Below, in pieces: positions 35,036 through 44,288 of a stretch of 64,000 bases of DNA. Both the position numbers and the translations under genes were made by a program. The stretch's first letter is position 1; every line of letters starts with the position of its first letter. Origin of the DNA: Candidatus Paraprochloron terpiosi LD05 (GTDB lineage Bacteria > Cyanobacteriota > Cyanobacteriia > Cyanobacteriales > Prochloraceae); contig CP073341.1 in NCBI GenBank assembly GCA_018141785.1, positions 3,627,422 to 3,691,421 of the forward strand, in the 5' to 3' direction. Below the pieces are notes generated by a model. It searched no databases, was not told where the DNA came from, and was given only the letters and a program-made list of their open reading frames with translations.

Positions 35036-36136
35036 CAGGCAGTTACGCCTTCTCTTACCCTCGCTCTTCCGTTAGGCCGTTAATCAGGCGACCCCACCAC
35101 TTTCCGTGGAAGTTAAGCGAGTTTTTACTCGTTCCGAATGAACTATTGTTACGAACCCTTGGGACTCATCCTTTGACCTACCACCAACTCAGGAATGCAG
35201 GTTGCTGAGACTGGACTTGCGAGTTTCTTTCGGTGTTTCTTCTGTCGTCTGTAACGGCCTTCCGACAGTGTCACAACTTAGGTCTTTTCTCAGATGATTC
35301 ACGTTAAGTTATCCCGGTGTTCTCCCTGTTAGCGGAAGTATCTCTGCCTAACCGTTTGGCCGCACTTTACCGCCCTGCTGCCAGCTTCTGCCTGGTGATT
35401 AACCTCACAGTGGCCAGATAAGGATTCACGTGATTCCCTCACGGGAGGGGCTTTCACCCTCATAGTTCATTCAGTTGTCAAGGTTCGGTAGTCCTATATA
35501 GGAATCGTTTTGTCCGTTTTCAGCCCCTTTCGGGTAGCTTAGATTATCGGAGACGCTGTCCCGGAACCCTGCTCCTGCTTATGTTTGGCTTACGCCGCGA
35601 CTTTTACAGGAAACGAGCCGCACAGTCTCAGTTGTTGTACCAGGCGTAGCCCGATACTTTTCCTGTGGGGATTTCTCCCCAAGGGACTTCTTTCGCTTCT
35701 TAGGAATGTCCTTTCTCCCCAGGGAATTGGTGCAGATTACTCCTTTCCTACTGGTCGAGACCAGACCCTGTGGAGGTTAACTCGTTCCACAGTAGTTAGA
35801 TACGTCTGACTTAGGTTGCTCCTTACCCCGGCAACGAGGTGTCTACATGATGACACGATAAAATCATCTTTCCCATTTGTCGCATACCGTTTTGGTTAGA
35901 GTGTAACAGTACCGCTTTCACTCTTCGTATTTAACGAGGCTGCAAGCTTTGCTTTATGCTCACCATATCAGACTTTCCCTAGGCCGCTACCACCGTCGGA
36001 CTGATAGTAGCTTGGCCATTTAACCCTCTAGCTGTGAAACTCCGGCATTACTGCCAAAGCTCCTTCGGGCTGGAACCGGGGAAGACACTCCCCATGGGGC
36101 TTTCACCCACTAACTACTGCGACTTTCGAGCCGCAC

Positions 36137-36491
36137 TATCGAATAATACTTCACCCACAATGCTTTTAATGATAGCGATCGCCTGTTCTCGAGAAATCTC
36201 CTCTCTTGCCCTCAACACTGTCAACAGCTGATAATCCCAGACTGGTAATCGAATTTCATCAGTTATCCAGATGCTATTTAGATCGATCTCAGGACAATAC
36301 CGAATTCCCAGCCTATACCATCGCCTGCAAGGGTGCAATCCTCCCGTCGCCCAAACTATGCGTCCCAACCAGTAGTAAAGACTCCAGTTTTTTCCTTTCG
36401 TGGTTCTCAGGTCAACTCTACCTTTAAATTGCATCTGGCCCAGATGTATGAGGTAAGCTGTCAATTCGTTAACGTTTTTGAGCGAAACCAT
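36137..36491 (-). CDS. PatA/PixG-like response regulator, first exon (PATAN domain)
   Basis: This encodes the N-terminal 118 residues, the PATAN/DUF4388 domain: VNELTAYLIHLGQMQFKGRV, YYWLGRIVWATGG, and HPCRRWYRLG. The frame continues as GEVLFD and then meets the intron at 36136. Spliced to 32865 the protein has 417 residues (1254 bases including stop). PATAN-receiver proteins act in phototaxis, motility or heterocyst pattern control; which applies cannot be told. Confidence 0.88.
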
Positions 36492-36889
36492 ATTTTTACA
36501 CGTAGCATATTCTCTCTAGGTCTCTTTATTTTATCTTTATTTTTCTTGCTATAATGTTAACATTGGTTGCATTTTATAACCGAGATTATCAATCTTTACG
36601 AAAAATTTAAATAGGCAGGAAAATCTGAGACTGTTTATAAAGAAAAGATGAAGAAGTCTCAATCATAGACTGATTTGGAATTACCAGTAATCGCTCCGAG
36701 AGAGGTTTGTTATAGCAATAACTAATATATTAATTACTAAGCTACCTAATTTAATTTATATTGAATTATCATAGCATAATCATACCAAGTTTTGCTGCTA
36801 CTGCTACTTCTACCATGGTTGTCAGTCGATAATAGGGATCAGCAAGAAACTGGGGGAGCACCAAACTGAGTCCCGTCTCCTTAGATAGT
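36492..36889. other. AT-rich intergenic region
   Basis: No gene, RNA or repeat is recognised. It must contain the promoter of the PatA-like gene at its left end. Confidence 0.6.
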
Positions 36890-36961
36890 TCAAGCAATGG
36901 GATCGAGCTGGCGGCGTTTCTGCTCGAATTCGTATTCAGACATTAACCCATCAGCCCGCAG

Positions 36962-37276
36962 TCAGTCTAATTCCCGCAAAGCATCCACAAGGTCGCCTTG
37001 CGCGTGTTCCGGGTCTATTTTTGTAGGTGGGATAGATGTTGACTCTCTACCCTCTACTGGTGACCTATTAAAGCGGCGATCGAAATCATCTTGGTCTTGT
37101 ACCATATACCAAACAGCGTCGATGACGCAAGCAACATGAGGGATCGGGCTCGACCACAAGATAAGATAGAAAATCCCCCATAAAGGCTGTCCCAAATAAA
37201 ACTTGTGCAGTCCCCCTAGGGGTGTTACGGTCCCCAAGCTAGCTAGTAGGACGGCAATCGTTCGATTTTTACGCAT
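36962..37276 (-). CDS. TM2-domain membrane protein, C-terminus cut by in-frame TGA
   Basis: A 104-residue protein with the TM2 domain: KNRTIAVLLASLGTVTPLGG, then HKFYLGQPLWGIFYLI and a second helix ending VWYMVQDQDDF. The frame stops at TGA (36962-36964), but the same frame runs on as LRADGLMSEYEFEQKRRQL to 36890, a SHOCT-like tail. In relatives the stop position is usually Trp, so TGG to TGA is the simplest reading. The main gene is likely still made, lacking its tail. Confidence 0.85.
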   Translation of the reverse strand: MRKNRTIAVLLASLGTVTPLGGLHKFYLGQPLWGIFYLILWSSPIPHVACVIDAVWYMVQDQDDFDRRFNRSPVEGRESTSIPPTKIDPEHAQGDLVDALRELD

Positions 37277-37448
37277 AGCGTAAGCTTTGTACGAGTCCGA
37301 TCAAGTGAGAAGTCTGATCCGCGAATATTGGTCTGGAATATACTATAACCTATCTTCAATAGAAATTAGGGAAAACTACACTTTTGCTGTTCTTTCCTCT
37401 AGCTTAGAATGGAATGGAAGATGCCGCTATGTAAAAAAGAGAAGAGCA

Positions 37449-37769
37449 ATGGGATTTTTTGACTCGGAAATAGTACAGCAAGAAGCTCAACGGTTGTTTG
37501 AAGATTATCAATCTCTGATGAAACTCGGGGGTGAGTACGGCAAATTCGATCTGGAAGGCAAAAAAATTTTTATCCAGCGCATGGAAGAGCTGATGGAGCG
37601 TTATCGCATTTTTATGAAGCGTTTCGAGCTTTCCGAGGATTTTATGGCTCAAATGACTGTACAACAGCTCAAGACCCAGCTAGCTCAATTTGGTGTTACC
37701 CCCCACCAAATGTTCGAGCAGATGCATGTGACTCTTGATCGCATGAAATCAGAGCTAGAACGACAGTAG
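37449..37769 (+). CDS. DUF1825 family protein
   Basis: A 106-residue, helical, charged cyanobacterial protein: MGFFDSEIVQQEAQRLFEDY at the start, then MEELMERYRIFMKRFELSED and a C-terminal QLAQFGVTPHQMFEQMH. This is the conserved pattern of DUF1825, found throughout cyanobacteria and of unknown function. I chose the ATG at 37449; the open frame upstream has no homology. Confidence 0.88.
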   Translation: MGFFDSEIVQQEAQRLFEDYQSLMKLGGEYGKFDLEGKKIFIQRMEELMERYRIFMKRFELSEDFMAQMTVQQLKTQLAQFGVTPHQMFEQMHVTLDRMKSELERQ

Positions 37770-37982
37770 TAATCTACTCCCGTCCGCTACGCACTCGACG
37801 GGAGCTTTTGGGAGCCCTAGAGCTTCAAAGGAATCTCGCACAACTAAACTTGAAGTTGGGATACCTTGAGGAGGGCAGCCCCAGGAGATGTAATTTATGA
37901 TACCGCCGTCTTGGCGATTCTTGAGTTATCGTTATTTATCTAAAAATTTCGTAAGTAAGTTTATGTTATTTGGAGGAAAAAA

Positions 37983-38381
37983 TTGTTTTTTAGACTGGCA
38001 GAGCAACATAGACAATTTGTTAAGGACTTAGTGATGAATCTCCAAGCCTTAGCGATTGTCCTAGAAAATAGAGGTTATTTAGCTTCTTGCTATACCTGCG
38101 GCAATCAGATGAATAGCGCCTCTTTTATGGTTAGTTTATCTAATAATCACTTAATTAGATTTTTGGTCTCCGATTATGGTATCACTTGGACGGAAATGCA
38201 CGAGGATCGAGAACTGATGAAGTTAGAAGGGGCAGAGGCCATCGCTCAACTGCAAGATTTGGCTGATTTAGTCAAATATCGCATTTCGAAAACTCGCGAA
38301 GATGCCAAAATAATGGTCTCTCTTCTTAAGGATCGGCAAAAACGAAGCGGTATAGTTCCTTCGGTTCCGGTTCGGGGCTAG
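37983..38381 (+). CDS. DUF1815 family protein
   Basis: A 132-residue cyanobacterial protein. [38 protein letters not shown] and [13 protein letters not shown] are characteristic of DUF1815. The start is a TTG at 37983 behind an excellent TTGGAGGAAAAAA; the first ATG (38034) would cut off conserved sequence. Its 3' end overlaps the convergent pdhA gene by 56 bp, unusual for a conserved gene. Function is unknown. Confidence 0.87.
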   Translation: MFFRLAEQHRQFVKDLVMNLQALAIVLENRGYLASCYTCGNQMNSASFMVSLSNNHLIRFLVSDYGITWTEMHEDRELMKLEGAEAIAQLQDLADLVKYRISKTREDAKIMVSLLKDRQKRSGIVPSVPVRG

Positions 38382-39357
38382 TTTCGGCAAATTGCACCCC
38401 ATCTTCAATTAAAGCTTTAACCTCTCCATCGATTTGGGCGAGTTCTTTTTGCTCTGTCAGGTTCCGTTCCAGCAGATAAGCGGCCAATTGTTTAATCGGG
38501 TCTTTCTTCTCCCAAAATTCTTTTTCAGCGGTCGAACGAAGTTCGTCGGGATCGGCGAGGGAGTGACCCCGAAAACGATAGGTGAGGGCTTCAATGAGAG
38601 TTGGACCTTCTCCTGCACGAGCCCGGGCGATGGCATCAGTAGCGGCTGCCCTTACTGCTAAGACGTTCATCCCATCTACTTCTACCCCCGGTATGCCAAA
38701 GACGCTCGCTTTTTTGTAAATTTCCGGCTGGGAAGTAGCGCGATCGTGAGCCATCCCAATTGCCCACATATTATTTTCTACCACGTAAATAATCGGCAAT
38801 TTCCAGAGAGCAGCCATATTTAAGCATTCAAAAAACTGCCCGTTGTTGGTAGCACCATCTCCAAAAAAGCAGGTTGTGACTCCGTCTGCAGTTTCATCCC
38901 CTAAAGCGTCTCGTCGATACTTGGTCTGAAAAGCAGCTCCGGTAGCAACGGGAATACCTTCGGCGACAAAAGCGTATCCTCCCAAAAGCCCGTGTTCGGC
39001 GGAAAACATATGCATAGAACCGCCGCGTCCTTTACTACAACCTGTGGCTTTGCCAAATAACTCTGCCATCACTTCTCGGGGAGGAACACCACTGCTGAGG
39101 GCATGGACGTGATCGCGATAGGTGCTACAGATATAATCGCCCTTCCCCCGCAAGGCTTTAATGATACCCGTTGCCACTGCCTCTTGACCGTTGTACAGAT
39201 GGACAAAACCAAACATTTTGCCTCGATAATACATTTCCGCACATTTGTCTTCAAACAAGCGTCCCAGAACCATGTCTTTGTATAAAAGTAAACCTTCTTC
39301 TTTGGAGATCTTGACGGCAGCAGTATTAAATTTAGGTAAAGTCCGTTGGTTAAACAT
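38326..39357 (-). CDS. pdhA: Pyruvate dehydrogenase E1 component subunit alpha
   Basis: A 343-residue thiamine-diphosphate enzyme subunit that, with PdhB, decarboxylates pyruvate and acetylates lipoyl-E2. Key parts are [45 protein letters not shown]-type (here [12 protein letters not shown]), the ThDP motif [17 protein letters not shown] and [14 protein letters not shown] with the phosphorylation-loop residues. I chose the ATG at 39357 ([10 protein letters not shown]); the frame remains open upstream to 39786 without homology. It overlaps the end of the DUF1815 gene. Confidence 0.95.
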   Translation of the reverse strand: MFNQRTLPKFNTAAVKISKEEGLLLYKDMVLGRLFEDKCAEMYYRGKMFGFVHLYNGQEAVATGIIKALRGKGDYICSTYRDHVHALSSGVPPREVMAELFGKATGCSKGRGGSMHMFSAEHGLLGGYAFVAEGIPVATGAAFQTKYRRDALGDETADGVTTCFFGDGATNNGQFFECLNMAALWKLPIIYVVENNMWAIGMAHDRATSQPEIYKKASVFGIPGVEVDGMNVLAVRAAATDAIARARAGEGPTLIEALTYRFRGHSLADPDELRSTAEKEFWEKKDPIKQLAAYLLERNLTEQKELAQIDGEVKALIEDGVQFAETSPEPEPKELYRFVFADP

Positions 39358-39518
39358 AGGGGTTGTAGTATTAACACTATTGAGCGATTTGGCGTTGCTG
39401 ATGATCCGTAAGAATATCATTACCATTATCACCAAAGCCAGCAATTTAGATATTATAGCGATAGCATATTCGCTACTATAAGATAAAGTGCAGGGAAACT
39501 GCACCGGAGAAGTAAATT

Positions 39519-41606
39519 GTGCGCATTCCGCTCGATTATTACAGAATTCTAGGGGTGCCGATTGAGGCAACAGATGAACTGCTAAGTAAGGCTTATGGCG
39601 CGCAGCTGGACTCTTCACAACTCCCTCTACAGGAGTATAGCCCTGAGGCTCTCGACGCTCGCAAAAAACTGATTGAACTTGCCTATCAGGTGCTGTCGGA
39701 TCCAAAAGCGAGTGCTGAATACAACGAGCAATCGGAATCTGCCGGACCATCTCTAGAAATAGCCGATTCCGAGTTAGTGGGAGCATTGATGATTCTCCAA
39801 GAACTAGGGGAATACGAACTGGTGCTGAGACTAGCTCATCCTTACCTAGATCCCCACCATACCATGAGGGAGACTATTCGTTCTGAAGATTTGGTTTTAA
39901 CCATAGCTCTTACTTGTTTAGAGCTAAGTCGAGAACAATGGCAGCAAGGTGAATATGAGAATGCTGCTGCTTCTGGGGAAACGGGACAAGACTTGCTGTT
40001 GCGCTCCGGGTTATTCCCTGAGCTGCGCCGAGTAATCGAGTCTGACCTTGACAAATTGCGACCATACCGCATTCTTGAGTTACTGGCACTATCTACAGAG
40101 TCCATCGAACGACTCCAAGGCTTGCAATTACTGCAAGAGATGCTGGAAGAACGGGGTGGCATTGATGGAAATGGAAATGACCGGTCGGGATTAAATATAG
40201 ATGATTTTCTCTGTTTTATTCAACAGCTTAGATCCTATTTGACAGTAGCGGAACAGCAAGAATTGTTCTCAGGAGAGGCACGTCGTCCTTCAGCAGTAGC
40301 TTCTTACTTAGTAGTTTATGCTGATCTGGCTCGCGGATTTGCAGAAAAAAACCCAGCTTTTATTGTCCAAGCTAAAGAAATGCTGGTGCAGTTGGGACAA
40401 CGTCAGGATGTGCATTTTGAACTTGCAATTTGTGCTTTGCTCTTAGGTCAAACAGAAGCTGCTAACCACGCCTTAGAACTGAGTGGGGAGTCGGAAGCAC
40501 TGACATTCATTCGCGAGCATTCTGAAAGGGAACCGGATTTATTGCCCGGATTGTGTCTTTATGGGGAAAGTTGGCTGGAAACTGAGGTATTTTCACACTT
40601 TCGGGACTTGGAGAACCATCCTGTCTCTTTAAAGGAGTATTTTGCCGAAGAGCAGGTACAAGCTTATTTAGAACAACTATCTGCGTCTGAGGAGTCCCAA
40701 GAGGTTACTGACTCTGTAGCTGACAATAGCTTTACTCAGATTGAAAAAGAGAATATCAACAATCAACAAAGCTTCAGAGTTGAATCTCATGCTGGTGAGT
40801 CAGTCACCACGGGGGTGGGTATAATTACTACCATTCCTAAACCACAGCCCCATTGCGAAGCAACCGCCTTTGGCGTCCCTGGGGTTTTAAAGCCCAAAAC
40901 AGCTCCCTCTCCCCGAAGAGGCTTAAAGAAGAAGCGTTCTCGAAGAGAATTAATCCGTCAATGGTTGAGAAGGGGTGTCAAAAGGTACAATGGGTTGCGG
41001 GGTCAATTTATGAGAGTTGGCTGGATTAAAGCAAATGCTAGGAACCCCAAACTTTTGGTTTGGCTGGTACTGGCAGTTATTTTCGCAGGAGGCAGTTTCG
41101 GCGTTGTCTTATCTAAATTATTTGGCGGCCCCAAAACACCTTTTTTAAAGGGAGAACAACTTTCAATCCAGTTAAACCAACCTGCTGTACCAATACCTCC
41201 TCGGACGGTATTTGACGTGCAACCTAAACCTCTGAGCAAAGAAGAAGGTAAGAAGGCGATCGCAGCTTGGCTTTCTGCTAAGTCTAATGCTTTTGGGAGC
41301 AGATATGAAATAGATCAATTGAAAACAATTTTGGTTGATCCAGAACTGAAGAAACGTAGCGAGAGTGCAAAATATCTGAAACAGAGTGACTCATATTGGG
41401 AGCACCAACACAATGTTACAGTGTTATCGGTGAATAACTCTGGGGAAAATACAGCTACTGTCATAGCAGAAGTTAGAGAAAAGGCTGATCTATATAAAAA
41501 TGGTAAACTAGTTAAAGATAAATCTTACGATAAGACTTTCAAAAAAGTAGAGTATAATTTAGTCCGTCAGAATAGTAAATGGCTAATTGCAAAGATAAAG
41601 GTTTAA
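39519..41606 (+). CDS. ftn2: Cell division protein Ftn2/ZipN (ARC6-like)
   Basis: A 695-residue membrane protein that in cyanobacteria anchors and stabilises the FtsZ ring. A divergent J-domain is at the N-terminus ([20 protein letters not shown]). A helical repeat region lies in the middle. One membrane helix follows at about residue 505 ([20 protein letters not shown]), with a C-terminal IMS/DUF4101 domain ([34 protein letters not shown]). It starts with GTG at 39519 after CCGGAGAAG. The linker contains an in-frame repeat unit ([11 protein letters not shown], 40861-40880) shared with the dispersed R2 family. Confidence 0.9.
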   Translation: MRIPLDYYRILGVPIEATDELLSKAYGAQLDSSQLPLQEYSPEALDARKKLIELAYQVLSDPKASAEYNEQSESAGPSLEIADSELVGALMILQELGEYELVLRLAHPYLDPHHTMRETIRSEDLVLTIALTCLELSREQWQQGEYENAAASGETGQDLLLRSGLFPELRRVIESDLDKLRPYRILELLALSTESIERLQGLQLLQEMLEERGGIDGNGNDRSGLNIDDFLCFIQQLRSYLTVAEQQELFSGEARRPSAVASYLVVYADLARGFAEKNPAFIVQAKEMLVQLGQRQDVHFELAICALLLGQTEAANHALELSGESEALTFIREHSEREPDLLPGLCLYGESWLETEVFSHFRDLENHPVSLKEYFAEEQVQAYLEQLSASEESQEVTDSVADNSFTQIEKENINNQQSFRVESHAGESVTTGVGIITTIPKPQPHCEATAFGVPGVLKPKTAPSPRRGLKKKRSRRELIRQWLRRGVKRYNGLRGQFMRVGWIKANARNPKLLVWLVLAVIFAGGSFGVVLSKLFGGPKTPFLKGEQLSIQLNQPAVPIPPRTVFDVQPKPLSKEEGKKAIAAWLSAKSNAFGSRYEIDQLKTILVDPELKKRSESAKYLKQSDSYWEHQHNVTVLSVNNSGENTATVIAEVREKADLYKNGKLVKDKSYDKTFKKVEYNLVRQNSKWLIAKIKV

Positions 41607-41607
41607 A

Positions 41608-43872
41608 CTATTTTTGACTTCTAGCCGTTTCTAAAAGTAAACGTTGTTCAGCACGAGCGATCGCCCGATAGGTTGTGGCTACAGCATCCGGTTCCACAGA
41701 AATGGAAGTAATACCCCATCGTACTAAGTGTTCAATTAAGTCCGGGTGGGTCACCGGTGCTTGACCGCAAATAGAACAGGGAATGCCCCCCTTTCTAGCA
41801 AGGGTAATTAACTGCTCGATAGCCCGGATAAAGGCAGGATTAAGCTGCTGTAATCCCCTATGGGTAAATGGTAATTCCCGGTCAACTCCTAAAATTAACT
41901 GGGTCAAATCATTGGTTCCGATGGCCATACCTTGAATTCCGGCGCGAAGGTACTCTGGAAACAAAAAAATAACCGAAGGTACTTCAGCAGCAATCCACAG
42001 TTGGAACGATTGTTCTCGATATAAGCCGATTTTTTCCACTCGACTGCGACAGAAAGTAAACTCCTCCAGACTCCGCACAAAGGGCAACATCAAATTTACA
42101 TTGGTATATCCCTTAGCTCTGACTCTTTTTAACGCTTCTAACTCTAAATCGAAGAGAGTTGGATCTAAAAGATAATTATAAGTTCCTCGGTATCCCAAGA
42201 AGTTATCTGTATTTATCTGCTCTACGGGGCGGGACGCCTTTGGCAATAATCTGTTTTCATTTGCGGTGGTTCTACCCCTATCTAGAGAGCGATAAAATAC
42301 CGGTCGAGGGGCAAAAGCAGCAGCAAATTGAGCGATGGACTCAGTTAATTTTGCCAGAAGGAATTCTGTACCCTCATCTAGAAAGTGTTCCGAGAGAAAT
42401 TCTAACAGCATTAATTCCGAACGGAGTAATCCCACCCCGTCTACAGGCAAAGCTGCTGCATTGGCAATTGAACTTGTTAAAGAAAGATTTACCAGCAGTT
42501 TAGTACCAATAGGATAATCTGGAATGGTTAATGAGGTTGGGGTTGGGGATATGGCTCCTTTGTTTTCTGAGTGAGGATAAATTTCCCCCTTGTTACCATC
42601 TATGACAATTTTTTCCCCTGTTTTGAGCAACTGGGTTGCATTGGTAGCACCGACAATTGCGGGAATGCCCAATTCTCTGGCAATTATCGCTGCATGGGAC
42701 GTCATGGTCCCCACTTCTGTTACTACTCCCGCTGCTTTGCGCAACACGGGTAGCCAATCGGGAGTTATACTTTTGGTGACTAAAATCCTTCCCTTCGGAA
42801 TTTCTTGTAAATGGCGATAATTACCTGCGATAATTTGAGCCAAGGCGATCTCTACTCCTGGTGAGGCAGCTAGTCCTTTCAATAAGCAGCTCCTGACCTG
42901 GGGAGAATTCTCAATTACAGTCTTTCCATGTTTTACTGTTTTGCTGACTTGAGTGAAATAAAATTGGGGTGTTTCCAAGTTCTCTCGTTGAGTCAAAGTC
43001 CATTCTAGGTTATTATATTGTCCTGAGGCTGTTAGTTTTTCCACTAACTCAATCAGTTTTGCCACTGACCCCTGGTCTAGGGAGTACTTTCCTTGTTCTG
43101 CTTCACTCAGTAAATAAGCTTCTAAACCATTAGTTTTATGGGGGCGATGGGCACGGAGTTTATTTCCTAGTTGCTGGGTTTTTATCTTTCCAGTTTCTTT
43201 TTCTACTTCATATAAGTCAGGTAATACTTCTCCCTTAATTATTGCTATTATCTTACCAATTGTTGCTTTAATTATCAACTCTTTTTGGCTCATTTCAACG
43301 GTTCCCGAAGCGATCGCATCGAAATTTGGTTGGACTAAAATTGCCAATTTTATCTTTTCTAGTTCAATTCCTGACCGCTGACAATAAAATAAACATCTGG
43401 CACTAAATAACTCAGCCCAAGTTTGTTTTACAGCTAGGGAGAGAGATTTTTTGTTGCACCCACAATTTATTGGCTTAAATAATTTAGTTATTTTGTTTTG
43501 GCATCGATAATAAATCGAAGGGCGTAAAATGAGACTTACAGAGTTAAACTGTTGGGCAGCTACAATGAGATTGGCAGTCCAGGGGTCCGGTAGAGAAGCC
43601 GCGATAATCTCTTGATATATATTATGTGCTAATATTTGCAGGGATCTGGAGTTATCTACATCCACATGGAAAGATGAATAAGGGAAACCTGCTAGTAAGG
43701 AGGAGGAATTACCTATATTTTCGATAAATTGGCTGAAGATAGAAGTATTGATGACAAAACCAGGTAGGACAGGATGACCTTGTTGTAATACCTTACTTAA
43801 TATAAGTGCTTCTTCTCCGACTAAAGAATGCTGGTTATCTTTGATTTGGTCGAGGGGATGTAGGTTTTCCAC
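41608..43872 (-). CDS. Phosphoenolpyruvate synthase-like phosphotransferase
   Basis: A 754-residue PEP-utilising enzyme. The N-terminal half has the ATP-grasp-like PPDK_N region (LSKVLQQGHPVLPGFVINTS). The swivelling phosphohistidine domain is clear: GTMTSHAAIIARELGIPAIV. The C-terminal barrel has GIQGMAIGTNDLTQL and the catalytic CSICGQAPVTHPDL. It would interconvert pyruvate, ATP and PEP if active, but the N-terminal half is shorter and more diverged than in PpsA, so another substrate is possible. It is convergent with ftn2, one base apart. Near 42232 a fragment of the R2 repeat is part of the coding sequence. Confidence 0.82.
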   Translation of the reverse strand: MENLHPLDQIKDNQHSLVGEEALILSKVLQQGHPVLPGFVINTSIFSQFIENIGNSSSLLAGFPYSSFHVDVDNSRSLQILAHNIYQEIIAASLPDPWTANLIVAAQQFNSVSLILRPSIYYRCQNKITKLFKPINCGCNKKSLSLAVKQTWAELFSARCLFYCQRSGIELEKIKLAILVQPNFDAIASGTVEMSQKELIIKATIGKIIAIIKGEVLPDLYEVEKETGKIKTQQLGNKLRAHRPHKTNGLEAYLLSEAEQGKYSLDQGSVAKLIELVEKLTASGQYNNLEWTLTQRENLETPQFYFTQVSKTVKHGKTVIENSPQVRSCLLKGLAASPGVEIALAQIIAGNYRHLQEIPKGRILVTKSITPDWLPVLRKAAGVVTEVGTMTSHAAIIARELGIPAIVGATNATQLLKTGEKIVIDGNKGEIYPHSENKGAISPTPTSLTIPDYPIGTKLLVNLSLTSSIANAAALPVDGVGLLRSELMLLEFLSEHFLDEGTEFLLAKLTESIAQFAAAFAPRPVFYRSLDRGRTTANENRLLPKASRPVEQINTDNFLGYRGTYNYLLDPTLFDLELEALKRVRAKGYTNVNLMLPFVRSLEEFTFCRSRVEKIGLYREQSFQLWIAAEVPSVIFLFPEYLRAGIQGMAIGTNDLTQLILGVDRELPFTHRGLQQLNPAFIRAIEQLITLARKGGIPCSICGQAPVTHPDLIEHLVRWGITSISVEPDAVATTYRAIARAEQRLLLETARSQK

Positions 43873-44069
43873 GTCATCTCTTATCTTTGTTTCTGTAGCT
43901 TATTGTGGAACCATTGCTATAGCAGTATACTCAATACTCAACCACAAAATCCGGGCAAATATTAGCAAAGGTTCCTTTTTGTTCTTTTGTTTTCTTCGTA
44001 CCAGCGAGAGCAAGGCTCCGCTACGCGAGCGAGTTGTCCAGTAAGGCTGCGGTTCCGTTCTCCAGTTTC

Positions 44070-44276
44070 CTAGTCTGGACGCCAAGGGCGGTTGCTCCGC
44101 AAAGGTGGGTTCACAATAAACTCTCCTTGTGCGGTTATTTCTAGTCTCAAGTCTCGGTTTACCGCTACTAGGGCTACAAACTGTTTCTGGGTGATGTGCA
44201 GAGCGATCGTAGACCGTCTCTCGATCCTATAGGTTTTGGTTTCTGGATTGGTGAGTGTCTGTACCATATTTACCAA
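44070..44276 (-). pseudogene. Uma2-family N-terminal fragment
   Basis: The first ~52 residues (ITQKQFVALVAVNRDLRLEI, then TAQGEFIVNPP) are the N-terminal pattern of Uma2/DUF820 proteins. The catalytic region is absent: right after NPP the frame enters an R2-like palindrome (44076-44104) and stops. It is divergent from the crtD gene and likely a relic. Confidence 0.75.
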
Positions 44277-44288
44277 AAATTCAGGAAA

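Larger units (their letters stand above)
33168..35623 (-). mobile_element. Group II intron, family B copy 3 (inside family A copy 3)
   Basis: On the minus strand it starts GTGCGGCTCGTTTCCTGT at 35623 and ends CTCTAAT at 33168. Domain V is intact at 33210-33243. It encodes RT-maturase (33590-35035) and an HNH domain (33264-33548) separated by a palindrome-caused frameshift. After excision, flanking ...GAGACT joins TATAGGTTATG, matching the layout of family A copy 1 around 3660. Of the family B copies it is the best preserved. Confidence 0.9.
32866..36136 (-). mobile_element. Group II intron, family A copy 3, split by a family B intron
   Basis: On the minus strand the intron starts GTGCGGCTCGAAAGTCGC at 36136 and ends CCTATCTCGAC at 32866. 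It is the same ORF-less type as the copies at 3168 and 22480, but a family B intron (33168-35623) is inserted in its middle. Removing the whole nested unit joins GEVLFD to MMQQIGREQR in frame in the PatA-like gene, so both levels of intron would need to splice to make that protein. Confidence 0.9.

Noticed and set aside
36962-36964. TGA read as a selenocysteine or recoded codon in the TM2 gene
   Set aside because: No SECIS-like hairpin or Sec genes are seen, and the family normally has Trp there; a nonsense mutation is simpler.
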